The notes under the pieces are model-generated. The model saw only the letters and a program-made list of their open reading frames with translations, had not been told where the DNA came from and made no database searches. Shown here in pieces: positions 31,710 through 40,599 of a stretch of DNA of 64,000 bases; the stretch's first letter is position 1; the number at the start of each line of letters is the position of its first letter. The translations under genes and the position numbers were made by a program. The DNA comes from Mycolicibacterium frederiksbergense (GTDB lineage Bacteria > Actinomycetota > Actinomycetes > Mycobacteriales > Mycobacteriaceae): positions 4,572,249-4,636,248 of the forward strand of contig NZ_CP038799.1 of assembly GCF_012223425.1 (NCBI RefSeq). The letters are read 5' to 3'.

Positions 31710-32345
31710 TCATCCCTCCAAATACAGTGCGCCCCTGATGATCTGGGTTAGTGATGCGGCCAGTTCGTCATCATAGGAGCTCGGCTGCGTCGGCAGGTTC
31801 TGCTGGCAGACCCGTTCCACCATCCAGACCAGGCTGCTGGCCGTGGTGGCAGCGGGCAGGGTGGTACGGATGGATCCATCTGCCTGCCCGGCCTCGATGA
31901 CGGCGGCGAACTGCTCGCCGATGCCGGTGAGCAGCTCCCGATACGTCTCACCGACCTGGGCGTCGTAACCGGCCATCTCGTTGAGGGCGATGAGCACGGG
32001 TTGGTGGCGCCGGTAGCTGGCGATGATGCGGGCCATGGCCGAGTGGATGTCGCTGGGGTCGCGGCGTCCGGCCACCGTCCACCACTGGGCGGCATCGGTG
32101 GTCAGATCGCCGAATACCTGGCGGGCCAGCCGGCGCAGCAGGTCGCCCTTGTCCTCGAAGTAGATGTAGAAGCCGGCGCGCGAGATGCCGGCCTCGGTGG
32201 CGAGCCGGTCGACGCTGAGCTCGGTGAAGCTGGTGCCGTCGGCCATCAGCCGGTCGGTCGCGTCGAGCAGTTGGCGTTCGATCTGTTCGCGGCGTTCCTG
32301 GCGGCTGACCTGTGGCTTGCGGGTCGTTCGAGTCACCGATGCCAT
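31710..32345 (-). CDS. TetR-family transcriptional regulator
   Basis: This 211-residue protein has an N-terminal helix-turn-helix (ELSVDRLATEAGISRAGFYIYFEDKGDLLRRL, about residues 42-73) and an all-helical ligand domain. It is divergent from the P450 gene with only 66 bases between starts, including a TAGAC/GTCTA palindrome. This is the classic layout of a local repressor controlling itself and the P450. Confidence 0.9.
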   Translation of the reverse strand: MASVTRTTRKPQVSRQERREQIERQLLDATDRLMADGTSFTELSVDRLATEAGISRAGFYIYFEDKGDLLRRLARQVFGDLTTDAAQWWTVAGRRDPSDIHSAMARIIASYRRHQPVLIALNEMAGYDAQVGETYRELLTGIGEQFAAVIEAGQADGSIRTTLPAATTASSLVWMVERVCQQNLPTQPSSYDDELAASLTQIIRGALYLEG

Positions 32346-32379
32346 GCGGTCAGCGTATCCGGCTGCTGACCATCTTGCT

Positions 32380-32394
32380 TAGACACTGCGTCTA
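32380..32394. promoter_or_regulatory. TetR-type operator between the regulator and the P450 gene
   Basis: TAGAC-ACTGC-GTCTA (32380-32394) is a 5-5-5 inverted repeat placed 18 bases before the P450 start and 35 before the TetR start. AGACaC..GcGTCT-type sites are common TetR operators. Binding by the adjacent regulator is inferred. Confidence 0.55.
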
Positions 32395-32411
32395 GGCTTA
32401 TTGTCAGCATC

Positions 32412-33680
32412 ATGACTGTGTCGCCCCTCACATCTACCGGTGCACGCTCCTACGACCCCATCGACATCTCGTCGAAGGCCTTCTGGTCCACGACGGCGGC
32501 CGAGCGCGAGAAGTCGTTCGCCCAACTGCGGGCCCAACGCCCGGTGAGTTGGCATCGGCCCGTCGAGGAGACGCTCATGCCCGACCCCGAGGATCCCGGC
32601 TATTGGGCCGTCACCCGCCATGCCGACATCCAGGCGGTGAGTCGCGACAGTGAGACGTTCCTGTCCGGGAAGGGCGTGCTGTTCGACACCGTGCCCGAGG
32701 AGCTGCTGGAGGCATCGCAGTCGTTCCTGGCCATGGATGCGCCGCGGCACACGCTGATCCGCAAGCTCGTGCATTCGGCCTTCACGCCGCGGCAGGTGGC
32801 CCGGATCGAAACCTCGGTCAAGGCCAATGCCCGCGCGATCGTCGAGGAGCTCAAGGACACGGGCAGCGGGGTCGACTTCGTCGACCAGTGCGCCAAGGAG
32901 CTGCCCATCCGCACGCTCTCGGACATGGTGGGTATCCCGGCATCGGAGCGCCAGCAGGTGGCTCACGCCGCCGACGCGTTGGTGTCCTGGGCCGACCCGA
33001 TCTACCTGGCCGGCCGCAACCCGCTGGAAGTGCTGGTGACCAACCAGATGTATCTACATCAGGTGGCGCAGGCGCTGGCCGCCGACCGCCGGCAGAACCC
33101 GGGCACCGATCTGATCAGTGCGCTGGTGCACGCCGAGGTCGACGGTGACCGGCTGACCGATGCCGAGGTGTCGGCGTTCTTCGTGCTGCTGGCGGTCGCC
33201 GGAAACGACACCACCCGCCAGGCCAGCAGCCACGCCCTGAAGGCGCTGACCGACTTCGGTGACCAGCGGGCCTGGCTGATGGAGGATTTCGAGGACCGCA
33301 TCGGCGGCGCGGTCGAGGAGTTCGTGCGCTGGGCCAGCCCGGTGATGACCTTCCGGCGCACCGCCGCCGTCGACGTCGAACTCGGCGGCCAGCAGATCGC
33401 GGCAGGCGACAAGGTGGTGATGTTCTACGCATCGGGTAACTGGGACACCGAGGTGTTCGACCGTCCCGAACGGTTCGACCTCAACCGGAAACCGAACGCG
33501 CATCTGGGTTTTGGTGGCGGTGGACGGCACTTCTGTCTCGGCGCTCACGTCGCCCGGACGCAGCTTCGGGCGCTCTTCGGTGAGCTGCTGACCCAGTTGC
33601 CGGATATCGCCGCCGGCGAACCCGCCTATCTGCAGGGCAACTTCGTCCACGCGATCCGTGCGATGCCCTGTACGTTCTAG
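32412..33680 (+). CDS. Cytochrome P450
   Basis: This is a 422-residue soluble bacterial P450. It has the I-helix oxygen-activation motif VAGNDTTRQ, the K-helix ExxR within AVEEFVRWASP, and the heme-binding loop FGGGGRHFCLGAHVAR with the Cys ligand. The N-terminus has no membrane anchor. Its closest look is to mycobacterial CYP families acting on lipids or sterols, but the family number cannot be assigned by eye. No dedicated ferredoxin gene is adjacent. Confidence 0.93.
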   Translation: MTVSPLTSTGARSYDPIDISSKAFWSTTAAEREKSFAQLRAQRPVSWHRPVEETLMPDPEDPGYWAVTRHADIQAVSRDSETFLSGKGVLFDTVPEELLEASQSFLAMDAPRHTLIRKLVHSAFTPRQVARIETSVKANARAIVEELKDTGSGVDFVDQCAKELPIRTLSDMVGIPASERQQVAHAADALVSWADPIYLAGRNPLEVLVTNQMYLHQVAQALAADRRQNPGTDLISALVHAEVDGDRLTDAEVSAFFVLLAVAGNDTTRQASSHALKALTDFGDQRAWLMEDFEDRIGGAVEEFVRWASPVMTFRRTAAVDVELGGQQIAAGDKVVMFYASGNWDTEVFDRPERFDLNRKPNAHLGFGGGGRHFCLGAHVARTQLRALFGELLTQLPDIAAGEPAYLQGNFVHAIRAMPCTF

Positions 33681-34552
33681 CGCACGGCGGGTGCGGTGAG
33701 CTCACCGGCGAGCAGGGTCAGCAGCTCCGAGCAGCCGGCCTCGACCTTGACGGTGGCCAGCGCGTCACCGCGGGTCGGGCCACGGTTGACGATGGCGATC
33801 GGCATGCCCGCGGCCGCGGCGTGGCGGACGAACCGGTAGCCGGAGAACACCGTCAGCGAGGAACCCGCGACCAACAGGGCGTCGGCGGCCTCGACCAGTG
33901 AGAATGCTTGCTGCACACGCTCCTTGGGCACGCTCTCGCCGAAGTAGACGATATCGGGCTTGAGCATGCCGGCGCAGCGCGGGCAGTCCAGATACCGGAA
34001 GTCCGAAGTGTCGGCCACCACGGCATCGGCATCGGGGGCGACCGCGATGCCGCCGACCTGCTCTGCGCGTTCGGCGAACCCGGGGTTGAGTGCTTCCAGT
34101 TCGTCGGCGAGGGCCTCCCGCGACATGGTGAGCCCGCAGTTCAGGCACACCACCTGGGCGTAGGTGCCGTGCAGGTTGACCACTTGCCGGCTGCCGGCCT
34201 TCGTGTGCAGCAGATCGACATTCTGGGTGATCAACCCCGACACCACCCCGGCAGCCTCCATGCGTGCCAGCGCGCGGTGCCCGGCATTGGGCGCGGTGTC
34301 GTCCATGTGGCGCCATCCGAGATGGTTGCGCGCCCAGTAGCGCTGCCGGAACACCGGGTCGGAGCGGAACTGACCGATCGTCATCGGGTTGCTCGGCGGG
34401 GAATCCGGCCCGCGGTAATCGGGAATCCCCGAATCGGTCGACATTCCCGCACCGGTGAGGACCGCCACCCGGCGTCCGGCCAGAGCCGCGACCAGTTCGG
34501 GAGCATCCACCCCACCGAGGATAGGCGCGTCCAGCCCATCGACGCATGGCAT
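33677..34552 (-). CDS. Sir2-family NAD-dependent protein deacylase
   Basis: About 291 residues with the sirtuin signature VAVLTGAGMSTDSGIPDYRG, the catalytic-region TQNVDLLHTKAGSRQVVNLHGTY and the zinc Cys pairs CLNCG and CPRCAG, then KPDIVYFGESVPKE. ATG 34552 gives the listed length; GTG 34510, which starts VDAPELVAALAGRR, would match many homologues better, but its upstream SD-like bases are too close. The gene converges on the P450 and the two stop codons share CTAG. It is ten bases from the divergent APH-like gene. Confidence 0.9.
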   Translation of the reverse strand: MPCVDGLDAPILGGVDAPELVAALAGRRVAVLTGAGMSTDSGIPDYRGPDSPPSNPMTIGQFRSDPVFRQRYWARNHLGWRHMDDTAPNAGHRALARMEAAGVVSGLITQNVDLLHTKAGSRQVVNLHGTYAQVVCLNCGLTMSREALADELEALNPGFAERAEQVGGIAVAPDADAVVADTSDFRYLDCPRCAGMLKPDIVYFGESVPKERVQQAFSLVEAADALLVAGSSLTVFSGYRFVRHAAAAGMPIAIVNRGPTRGDALATVKVEAGCSELLTLLAGELTAPAVR

Positions 34553-34561
34553 GGTGGCCCC

Positions 34562-35482
34562 ATGGTGTGGCTCTCACCCGATCAGCTTGCCGACCGCCGC
34601 CGGCGCGCCGCGGAGGCGGCACTGGAGGCCGGTCGTGCGCTCGGACTGGGGGCCGAGTGCACGACCGTCCTGCACGACGTGTTCTCGGTGGTGGTGCGCC
34701 TGGACCCGACCCCGGTGGTGGCCCGGGTCCCGGTGGTGCTGCCGCCGGGATATACGCCCGAACTGCAGCACGCCCGCCAGCAGCGAGAGTTGGACGTGGT
34801 CGCCTGGCTGGACGCCAAGGGCGTGCCGGTGGTGCCGCCCAGCCCGTTGGTGCCGCGGACCCCGGTGCGTCAGGGCGGATTCCCGATGACGTTCTGGGAG
34901 TTGGCCGACGTGGCCACCGATCACGAGCCGTATTCGGGGGTGGCCATCGCCAAGAGCGCCGAGCTGCACGCCGGGCTGTCCGGGTACCGTGCACCGCTGC
35001 CGTTCCTCGCCCCGTTCAACGAGGCGGGGCCCGGCATGTTCGCCGCCCTCGAGGAATCCGACCTGCTGAGCGCCACCGATATCGAGCGGGCCCGCGCCGA
35101 GTACGCCGCGCTGCGCACGGTGCTCAGCGATCCGGCCGCGTTCGCCGCGCGGCATCCCGGTGTCAGCGTGCAGGCCGTGCAAGGAGATGGTCCGTCGCAC
35201 AACGTCATCCGCACCACCAGCGGTGTCCGGTTCTCCGACTTCGAGGACGTATCTCTGGGGCCCGTCGAATGGGATCTGGCAATGCTGGGCCCCGAGGCGG
35301 TGGCCGAGTACGACGAGGCCGCCGTGCGGCTCGGGCTGCGACCCACCGACTTGGCGGTGCAGCGTCTCATGGACGCCGCCCGTGCCCTGCAGTTCATCAG
35401 CTGCGCGACGTTGGTGCCGCAGCTGCCGATCCTGGCCGACGGGCTGGCCTCGGTCATCGAGGAGTGGCGGCGCTCGGCCTGA
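34562..35482 (+). CDS. Aminoglycoside phosphotransferase-fold kinase
   Basis: This 306-residue small-molecule kinase fold protein has QAVQGDGPSHNVIRTTSG (the catalytic loop position, with Gln replacing the usual His of HGD) and SDFEDVSLGPVEWDLAML (the metal-binding DFE/D segment). Members phosphorylate sugars, choline or antibiotics; resistance should not be assumed. ATG 34562 is divergent from the sirtuin. nadE starts 45 bases downstream. Confidence 0.75.
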   Translation: MVWLSPDQLADRRRRAAEAALEAGRALGLGAECTTVLHDVFSVVVRLDPTPVVARVPVVLPPGYTPELQHARQQRELDVVAWLDAKGVPVVPPSPLVPRTPVRQGGFPMTFWELADVATDHEPYSGVAIAKSAELHAGLSGYRAPLPFLAPFNEAGPGMFAALEESDLLSATDIERARAEYAALRTVLSDPAAFAARHPGVSVQAVQGDGPSHNVIRTTSGVRFSDFEDVSLGPVEWDLAMLGPEAVAEYDEAAVRLGLRPTDLAVQRLMDAARALQFISCATLVPQLPILADGLASVIEEWRRSA

Positions 35483-35527
35483 CCTGACCTGACGTGGCGT
35501 GTTTGCGTCTGATGCCAGAATGACCGG

Positions 35528-37570
35528 GTGGACTTCTACTCCGCCTACCGACACGGGTTCGTGCGGGTGGCCGCTTGCACCCACCACACCACGCTGGCGG
35601 TTCCCGCTGCCAACGCCGAATCGGTGCTGCGGCTGGCCCGGGAATGCCACGACGAGGCCGTCGGGCTGGCGGTGTTCCCGGAACTGACGCTGAGCGGATA
35701 CTCGATCGAGGACATCCTGCTCCAGGACACCCTGCTCGACGCGGTGGAAGAGTCGCTGGCCACCGTGGTCGACGCGTCCGTAGACCTGCTGCCCGTGCTG
35801 GTCATCGGCGCGCCGCTGCGGCACCGCAACCGGGTGTACAACACCGCCGTGGTGATCCACCGTGGCGCGGTTCTCGGGGTGATTCCCAAGTCCTACCTGC
35901 CGAACTACCGCGAGTTCTACGAGAAGCGCCAGCTCGCCGCCGGTGACGATATCGACGGGATGATCCGGCTCAACGGGGTGGACGTGCCCTTCGGGCCCAA
36001 CCTGCTGTTCGCCGCCACCGATCTGCCGGACTTCGTGCTGCACGTCGAGATCTGCGAGGACATGTGGGTTCCGGTGCCGCCCAGCGCGCAGGCGGCGCTG
36101 GCCGGCGCCACGGTACTGGCAAACCTGTCCGGCAGTCCGATCACCATCGGCCGGGCCGACGACCGCAAGCTGCTGGCCCGGTCGGCATCATCGCGATGCC
36201 TGGCTGCCTATGTCTACGCCGCTGCAGGCGAGGGCGAGTCGACCACCGATCTGTCCTGGGACGGGCAGACGATGATCTACGAGAACGGCGTGCTGCTCGC
36301 CGAGTCCGAGCGCTTTCCGAAGGGGGAGCGACGCAGTGTCGCCGATGTGGACACCGGGTTGCTGCGTGCCGAGCGGCTGCGGATGGGCAGCTTCGACGAC
36401 AACGCCCGGCACTACCGCGTCGCCGGCGATGCCTTCCGCACCATCGAGTTCACCCTGAATCCGCCGGGCGGCGACATCGGGTTGCGCAGGCAGATCGAGC
36501 GATTCCCGTTCGTGCCCTCGGATGCCACCCGGCTGCAACAGGACTGCTACGAGGCCTACAGCATCCAGGTCGCCGGACTGGAGCAGCGGCTGCGGGCATT
36601 GAACTTCCCGAAGGTCGTCATCGGGGTCTCCGGCGGGCTGGACTCCACCCACGCCCTCATCGTCGCCGCCCGCGCGATGGACCGGGAAGGCCGGCCCCGT
36701 AGCGATATTCTCGCGTTCACCATGCCGGGGTTCGCGACCGGTGATCGCACCAAGGGCAACGCCATCGCATTGAGCCGGGCGCTGGGCGTGACGTTCGCCG
36801 AGATCGACATCCGCGAGACGGCGCAACTGATGCTCACCGAGATGGATCATCCTTTCGGCCGCGGCGAGAAGGTTTACGACGTCACCTTCGAGAACGTGCA
36901 GGCCGGGCTGCGCACCGACTACCTGTTCCGGCTGGCCAACCAGCGCGGCGGGATCGTGCTGGGTACCGGGGACCTCTCCGAGCTGGCGCTGGGCTGGTCC
37001 ACATACGGTGTGGGTGACCAGATGTCGCACTACAACGTCAACGGTGGTGTGCCGAAAACGCTGATACAGCACCTGATTCGGTGGGTCATCTCATCAGGTC
37101 AGTTCGAGGACGCCGTCGACGAGGTGCTGCAGTCGGTGCTGGACACCGAGATCACCCCCGAGCTGGTGCCCGCAGGCGAGGACGAAGAGGTCCAGAGCAG
37201 CGAGGCCAAGGTGGGCCCCTATGTGCTGCAGGACTTTTCGTTGTTCCAGGTGCTGCGCTACGGTTTCGGCCCGTCAAAGGTGGCATTCCTGGCCTGGCAT
37301 GCCTGGCACGACGCCGAGCGTGGGCACTGGCCGTTGGGGTACCCGCTGGACAAGCGGCCTCAGTACTCGCTCGCCGAGATCCGGCGCTGGCTGACGGTGT
37401 TCGCGCAGCGCTACTACTCGTTCTCCCAGTTCAAACGATCGGCACTGCCCAATGGTCCCAAGGTCTCGGCCGGCGGCGCGCTCTCGCCACGCGGTGACTG
37501 GCGTGCGCCCTCGGACATGTCCGCCCGGATCTGGCTGGACGAGATCGAGCGACATATCCCGGAAAGCTAG
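35528..37570 (+). CDS. nadE: Glutamine-dependent NAD+ synthetase
   Basis: This 680-residue enzyme amidates deamido-NAD to NAD. The nitrilase-type glutaminase domain has its triad Glu in VFPELTLSGYS, Lys in GVIPKSYLPNYREFYEKR and Cys in HVEICEDMWVP. The synthetase domain has the PP-loop VIGVSGGLDSTHALIVAARA, then GTGDLSELALGWSTYG. Length matches the M. tuberculosis protein. GTG 35528 is the only sensible start. NadD lies in the same window. Confidence 0.97.
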   Translation: MDFYSAYRHGFVRVAACTHHTTLAVPAANAESVLRLARECHDEAVGLAVFPELTLSGYSIEDILLQDTLLDAVEESLATVVDASVDLLPVLVIGAPLRHRNRVYNTAVVIHRGAVLGVIPKSYLPNYREFYEKRQLAAGDDIDGMIRLNGVDVPFGPNLLFAATDLPDFVLHVEICEDMWVPVPPSAQAALAGATVLANLSGSPITIGRADDRKLLARSASSRCLAAYVYAAAGEGESTTDLSWDGQTMIYENGVLLAESERFPKGERRSVADVDTGLLRAERLRMGSFDDNARHYRVAGDAFRTIEFTLNPPGGDIGLRRQIERFPFVPSDATRLQQDCYEAYSIQVAGLEQRLRALNFPKVVIGVSGGLDSTHALIVAARAMDREGRPRSDILAFTMPGFATGDRTKGNAIALSRALGVTFAEIDIRETAQLMLTEMDHPFGRGEKVYDVTFENVQAGLRTDYLFRLANQRGGIVLGTGDLSELALGWSTYGVGDQMSHYNVNGGVPKTLIQHLIRWVISSGQFEDAVDEVLQSVLDTEITPELVPAGEDEEVQSSEAKVGPYVLQDFSLFQVLRYGFGPSKVAFLAWHAWHDAERGHWPLGYPLDKRPQYSLAEIRRWLTVFAQRYYSFSQFKRSALPNGPKVSAGGALSPRGDWRAPSDMSARIWLDEIERHIPES

Positions 37571-37577
37571 CCAAAGC

Positions 37578-38747
37578 TCATACGGCTGATGGTGTTTCGG
37601 CTGTGGATAGGCGAGGCTGGTGGGGCTCATCGGTGCGCATGCGGGCGGCGGCGTGGACCACCACCCCGAAGCAGATGGTGATCGGGATGCCGGCACCGTC
37701 CATGCCGCCGGCGATGATCGCGTCGGCAGCGGTGAACGTGGGTGGCACGATCAGCGAGAACAGGGTCACCGACACCGGGGCTGCGGTGAATCCCCAGAGC
37801 AGCCATCGCCATTGCCGCTCCCGGGCCGTGTCACGCCGTTTGCGGGAGCGGGCCACGCCGACCGCGGCCAGCGCGATGGCGATCCAGAGTGGCACCAGGT
37901 GGAAGGCCACCAGAGTGTGCGGTATCGGTTCGGGCAACCGCAGCGTCATGGCGGTGTAGGTGAGCGAGCCCGCCACCGCCACCGCCACCGCTGCGCCGTA
38001 CCGCCATGCCGGCACGGGTGTGGTCACATCGTCGGGAGGGGGTCGCTGGGAGACCATGAACGCCGCTGCCGCGGCGCCCGGCGCGACGACACCAAGAATC
38101 AGGGAGGCCACCCCGATGTTGGTCAGCAGGTCATGTTGGGGGATCAATGGCTGAATCCCGATCCAGATGAACCGCAGCAAGGGGGCGGTCAACATGAAGG
38201 CAATGCTGTAGGTCATCCACGCCCGGTGGCTGATCACATCGCGCTTGCGGATCGCGTACACCGCGTACCACGCGCTGGCGAAGGTGGCTATCGCCAGTGC
38301 CCGCAGCTGAGTCTCGAACGCGGGCCCGATGAAATGCTCAGCCGGAGGGGTGGCGTACAGGAATATCAAGGCGGTCAGCATGCTGACCGACATCAGCGCG
38401 AGATAGGCGCGACCGATCCATCGATGCGCAGCGGGCCGACGTGTGCGGAGTCGGGCCGAGAACTGGAACAAGGCCAGTGCCAAGGCCAATGCGCCCAGCG
38501 TGGTGTGCACCAGCAGCACCACCCGATGCTCGGCGTAGGCGGCGTGGCGGACCGACTGCACCGATCCCTCGTCCAGGGCGTACCCGCGACCGTTGATGGC
38601 CGTGTTGATCCCGTCCTGCCAGTTGGTCACCTCGGGGTGGAAGAGCGGCCAGGTGTAGTTCAGTGCCAGTGGGAGATAGAGGGCAGCCACGACGGCGGTG
38701 ACGATGAAAAGCCCCCGCGAAACCGCCCTCTGCTTGTGGTCGTCCAT
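37578..38747 (-). CDS. DUF2306-type multi-pass membrane protein
   Basis: This 389-residue protein has about nine to ten hydrophobic helices. The first half carries HTTLGALALALALFQFSARLR, HRWIGRAYLALMSVSM and SHRAWMTYSIAFMLTAPLLRF, with conserved His residues in helices as in DUF2306 proteins (cytochrome b561-like arrangement). The second half has further helices and an Arg-rich loop (RSRKRRDTARERQWRW). It is convergent with nadE. Function is unknown. Confidence 0.75.
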   Translation of the reverse strand: MDDHKQRAVSRGLFIVTAVVAALYLPLALNYTWPLFHPEVTNWQDGINTAINGRGYALDEGSVQSVRHAAYAEHRVVLLVHTTLGALALALALFQFSARLRTRRPAAHRWIGRAYLALMSVSMLTALIFLYATPPAEHFIGPAFETQLRALAIATFASAWYAVYAIRKRDVISHRAWMTYSIAFMLTAPLLRFIWIGIQPLIPQHDLLTNIGVASLILGVVAPGAAAAAFMVSQRPPPDDVTTPVPAWRYGAAVAVAVAGSLTYTAMTLRLPEPIPHTLVAFHLVPLWIAIALAAVGVARSRKRRDTARERQWRWLLWGFTAAPVSVTLFSLIVPPTFTAADAIIAGGMDGAGIPITICFGVVVHAAARMRTDEPHQPRLSTAETPSAV

Positions 38748-38748
38748 T

Positions 38749-38805
38749 TCAAGATCAGATATTAGGCGGCGATATCGACGTGTCGCTCCGTTCGGCTGAT
38801 CTTGA
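38749..38805. repeat. Widely spaced 10-base inverted repeat upstream of the DUF2306 gene
   Basis: TCAAGATCAG (38749-38758) and CTGATCTTGA (38796-38805) are exact reverse complements 37 bases apart, directly before the DUF2306 start codon. They look like two binding sites in opposite orientation flanking the promoter. Confidence 0.45.
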
Positions 38806-38831
38806 TACGTTCGACCGACGGGGAGCAGGTT

Positions 38832-39644
38832 CTAGAGCCGGCCGTCGATACGCAGGTCGGGGTGCACCCAGTCCGGCGAGCGGCGCTCCTTGAACGCCAC
38901 GAAGCCCTGGCGGGCCTCGGGTCCGCTGTAGCTGGCCTTCATCCCGATGCGGTCGAACAGGCCCAGATAGTTGTCCAGGCTCGACTTGATCACCGACCGG
39001 GCGGCCGGCGCGGTCCGACAGACCTGTGCCAGCACCTCTTTCGCCTCGGCGAGCAGATCGTCATGGGCCACCACCCTGGTCACCAGGCCCCAGTCGAGTG
39101 CCTCGGCGGCCGTGAGGACCCGGCCGGTGAACATCAGGTCGCGGGTGCGCACCGGGCCGATGAGCCGGGCCAGCATCTGGCTGTAGTAGGTGTCGGCGAT
39201 GCCGCGGAACAGTTCGGGCACCCGGAAGGTCGCGCGTTCGCTGACCACCGCCATATCGCTGCACAGCGCGATCTGCATACCCCCGCCCTGGGCGAGACCG
39301 TTGACCGCCGACACCACCGGCTTGACCGACTGGCGCAGCGTCTCGAACGGCGTCACGTCCATCGACAGTGCCGAGCCCCACGGCATCCAATCGTCGGTTC
39401 CGTCACCGCCGCCCAGATCACCGCCGGGGGCGAAGACGTCGCCGGTGCCGGTGATCAACAGGCCGGCCAGAGCGGGATCGGTGTCTACGAGGCTGACCGC
39501 GTACCGGATGCCGAAATACATGGCCGGGGTCATGGCGTTGCGCGCCTCGGGCCGGTCCAGGCGCACCACCCCGAACGGGCCGTGGCGCTCGAACTTCAGG
39601 AACGGGGTACCGAGCCAGTCGCCCTCGGGCGGTCGCGGTGTCAT
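38832..39644 (-). CDS. Enoyl-CoA hydratase/isomerase (crotonase) family protein
   Basis: This 270-residue acyl-CoA enzyme has the two oxyanion-hole segments: TGTGDVFAPGGDLGG near residue 70 and VSAVNGLAQGGGMQIALCSD near 115. It continues with ATFRVPELFRGIADTYYSQ and LMFTGRVLTAAEALDWGLV. The position of the first catalytic Glu of true hydratases is not clearly filled, so isomerase or hydrolase activity is also possible. It starts at ATG 39644. Confidence 0.88.
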   Translation of the reverse strand: MTPRPPEGDWLGTPFLKFERHGPFGVVRLDRPEARNAMTPAMYFGIRYAVSLVDTDPALAGLLITGTGDVFAPGGDLGGGDGTDDWMPWGSALSMDVTPFETLRQSVKPVVSAVNGLAQGGGMQIALCSDMAVVSERATFRVPELFRGIADTYYSQMLARLIGPVRTRDLMFTGRVLTAAEALDWGLVTRVVAHDDLLAEAKEVLAQVCRTAPAARSVIKSSLDNYLGLFDRIGMKASYSGPEARQGFVAFKERRSPDWVHPDLRIDGRL

Positions 39645-39692
39645 GGCAGCCGACTATAACGGCAACTGTTGATGTTCCAGTTGAGCGCCGTT

Positions 39693-40544
39693 TCAGCCGA
39701 GCGCGTCCTCGATGGCCTCGTCATCCGGGGCGCAATCGCCGGCGCCCGGTATCAGCGTGGCCAGCGCGCCCGCCGCACAGGCGCGCCGCAACGCGTGCGG
39801 TGGGCCGGCCGCCCAGCCGGCGGCAAGCACTCCCGCGAATACATCGCCGGCTCCGGTGGTGTCCACGGGCTCGACGTCCGGGGCCGCGACCGCGGTCTCG
39901 TCGTCGGCGTTGCGGTGGGTGGCCCCGCGGGCACCCAGGGTGGTGACCAGATGTGGCACCGGCCAATTCCAGCGTTGTGCCTCGGATTCGTTGACGATGA
40001 CGACATCGGTGACCTCGGCAAGCTGCGCCAGGATGGCCGGATCGGCGCCCACCGGGGAGGCATTGAGCACAACGGTCGCCCCGGCGTCCCGCGCGATCCG
40101 GGCCGCGGCGAGCGCCGTCTCGCCGGGGATCTCCAACTGCAGCAGCAGTACCTCACAGCCGGCGACCAGATCGCGCAGATGCGGCGAGCTCAGACTGAGA
40201 TGCCGATTGGCCCCCGGTGCCACCACGATCACGTTCTCGGCGTGCGCATCCACCACGATGCTGGCCGTTCCGCTGGGTATCGGTAGCGCGACGAGCCCGC
40301 TGACGTCCACCGTGTTGGCTTCCAGATGGGCCCGAAGCGCCGCGCCCGTGTCGTCCTGGCCGACCGCGGCCACCAGCACGACATCGGCGCCGGCGCGGGC
40401 CGCGGCCACCGCCTGGTTGCCGCCCTTGCCGCCGGGGGCCCGAACCATCGACGAGGCCAGCACCGTTGCGCCGGGTGCCGGCAGTGCCTGCACGGCGAAG
40501 ACCAGGTCCATGTTCACGCTGCCCACCACACATACCCGCGTCAC
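39693..40544 (-). CDS. rbsK: Ribokinase
   Basis: This 283-residue PfkB-family kinase shows the ribokinase N-terminus (CVVGSVNMDLVFAV), MVRAPGGKGGNQAVAAARAGADV, and the catalytic DTTGAGDVFAGVLAAGW. GTG 40544 is chosen because homology begins there; the open frame back to 40988 overlaps proA on the other strand. The neighbourhood (between nadE and proA) matches Rv2436. It is divergent from proA with 55 bases between. Confidence 0.87.
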   Translation of the reverse strand: MTRVCVVGSVNMDLVFAVQALPAPGATVLASSMVRAPGGKGGNQAVAAARAGADVVLVAAVGQDDTGAALRAHLEANTVDVSGLVALPIPSGTASIVVDAHAENVIVVAPGANRHLSLSSPHLRDLVAGCEVLLLQLEIPGETALAAARIARDAGATVVLNASPVGADPAILAQLAEVTDVVIVNESEAQRWNWPVPHLVTTLGARGATHRNADDETAVAAPDVEPVDTTGAGDVFAGVLAAGWAAGPPHALRRACAAGALATLIPGAGDCAPDDEAIEDALG

Positions 40545-40599
40545 GCACCAACGGTAACCCCACCGGGCCGGGCCCGGGGATGCCCGATACGCTGGCTTA

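Noticed and set aside
34562..35482. Antibiotic resistance aminoglycoside phosphotransferase
   Set aside because: Only the general APH fold is supported; the catalytic loop lacks the usual His and there is no mobile context, so a resistance call is not justified.
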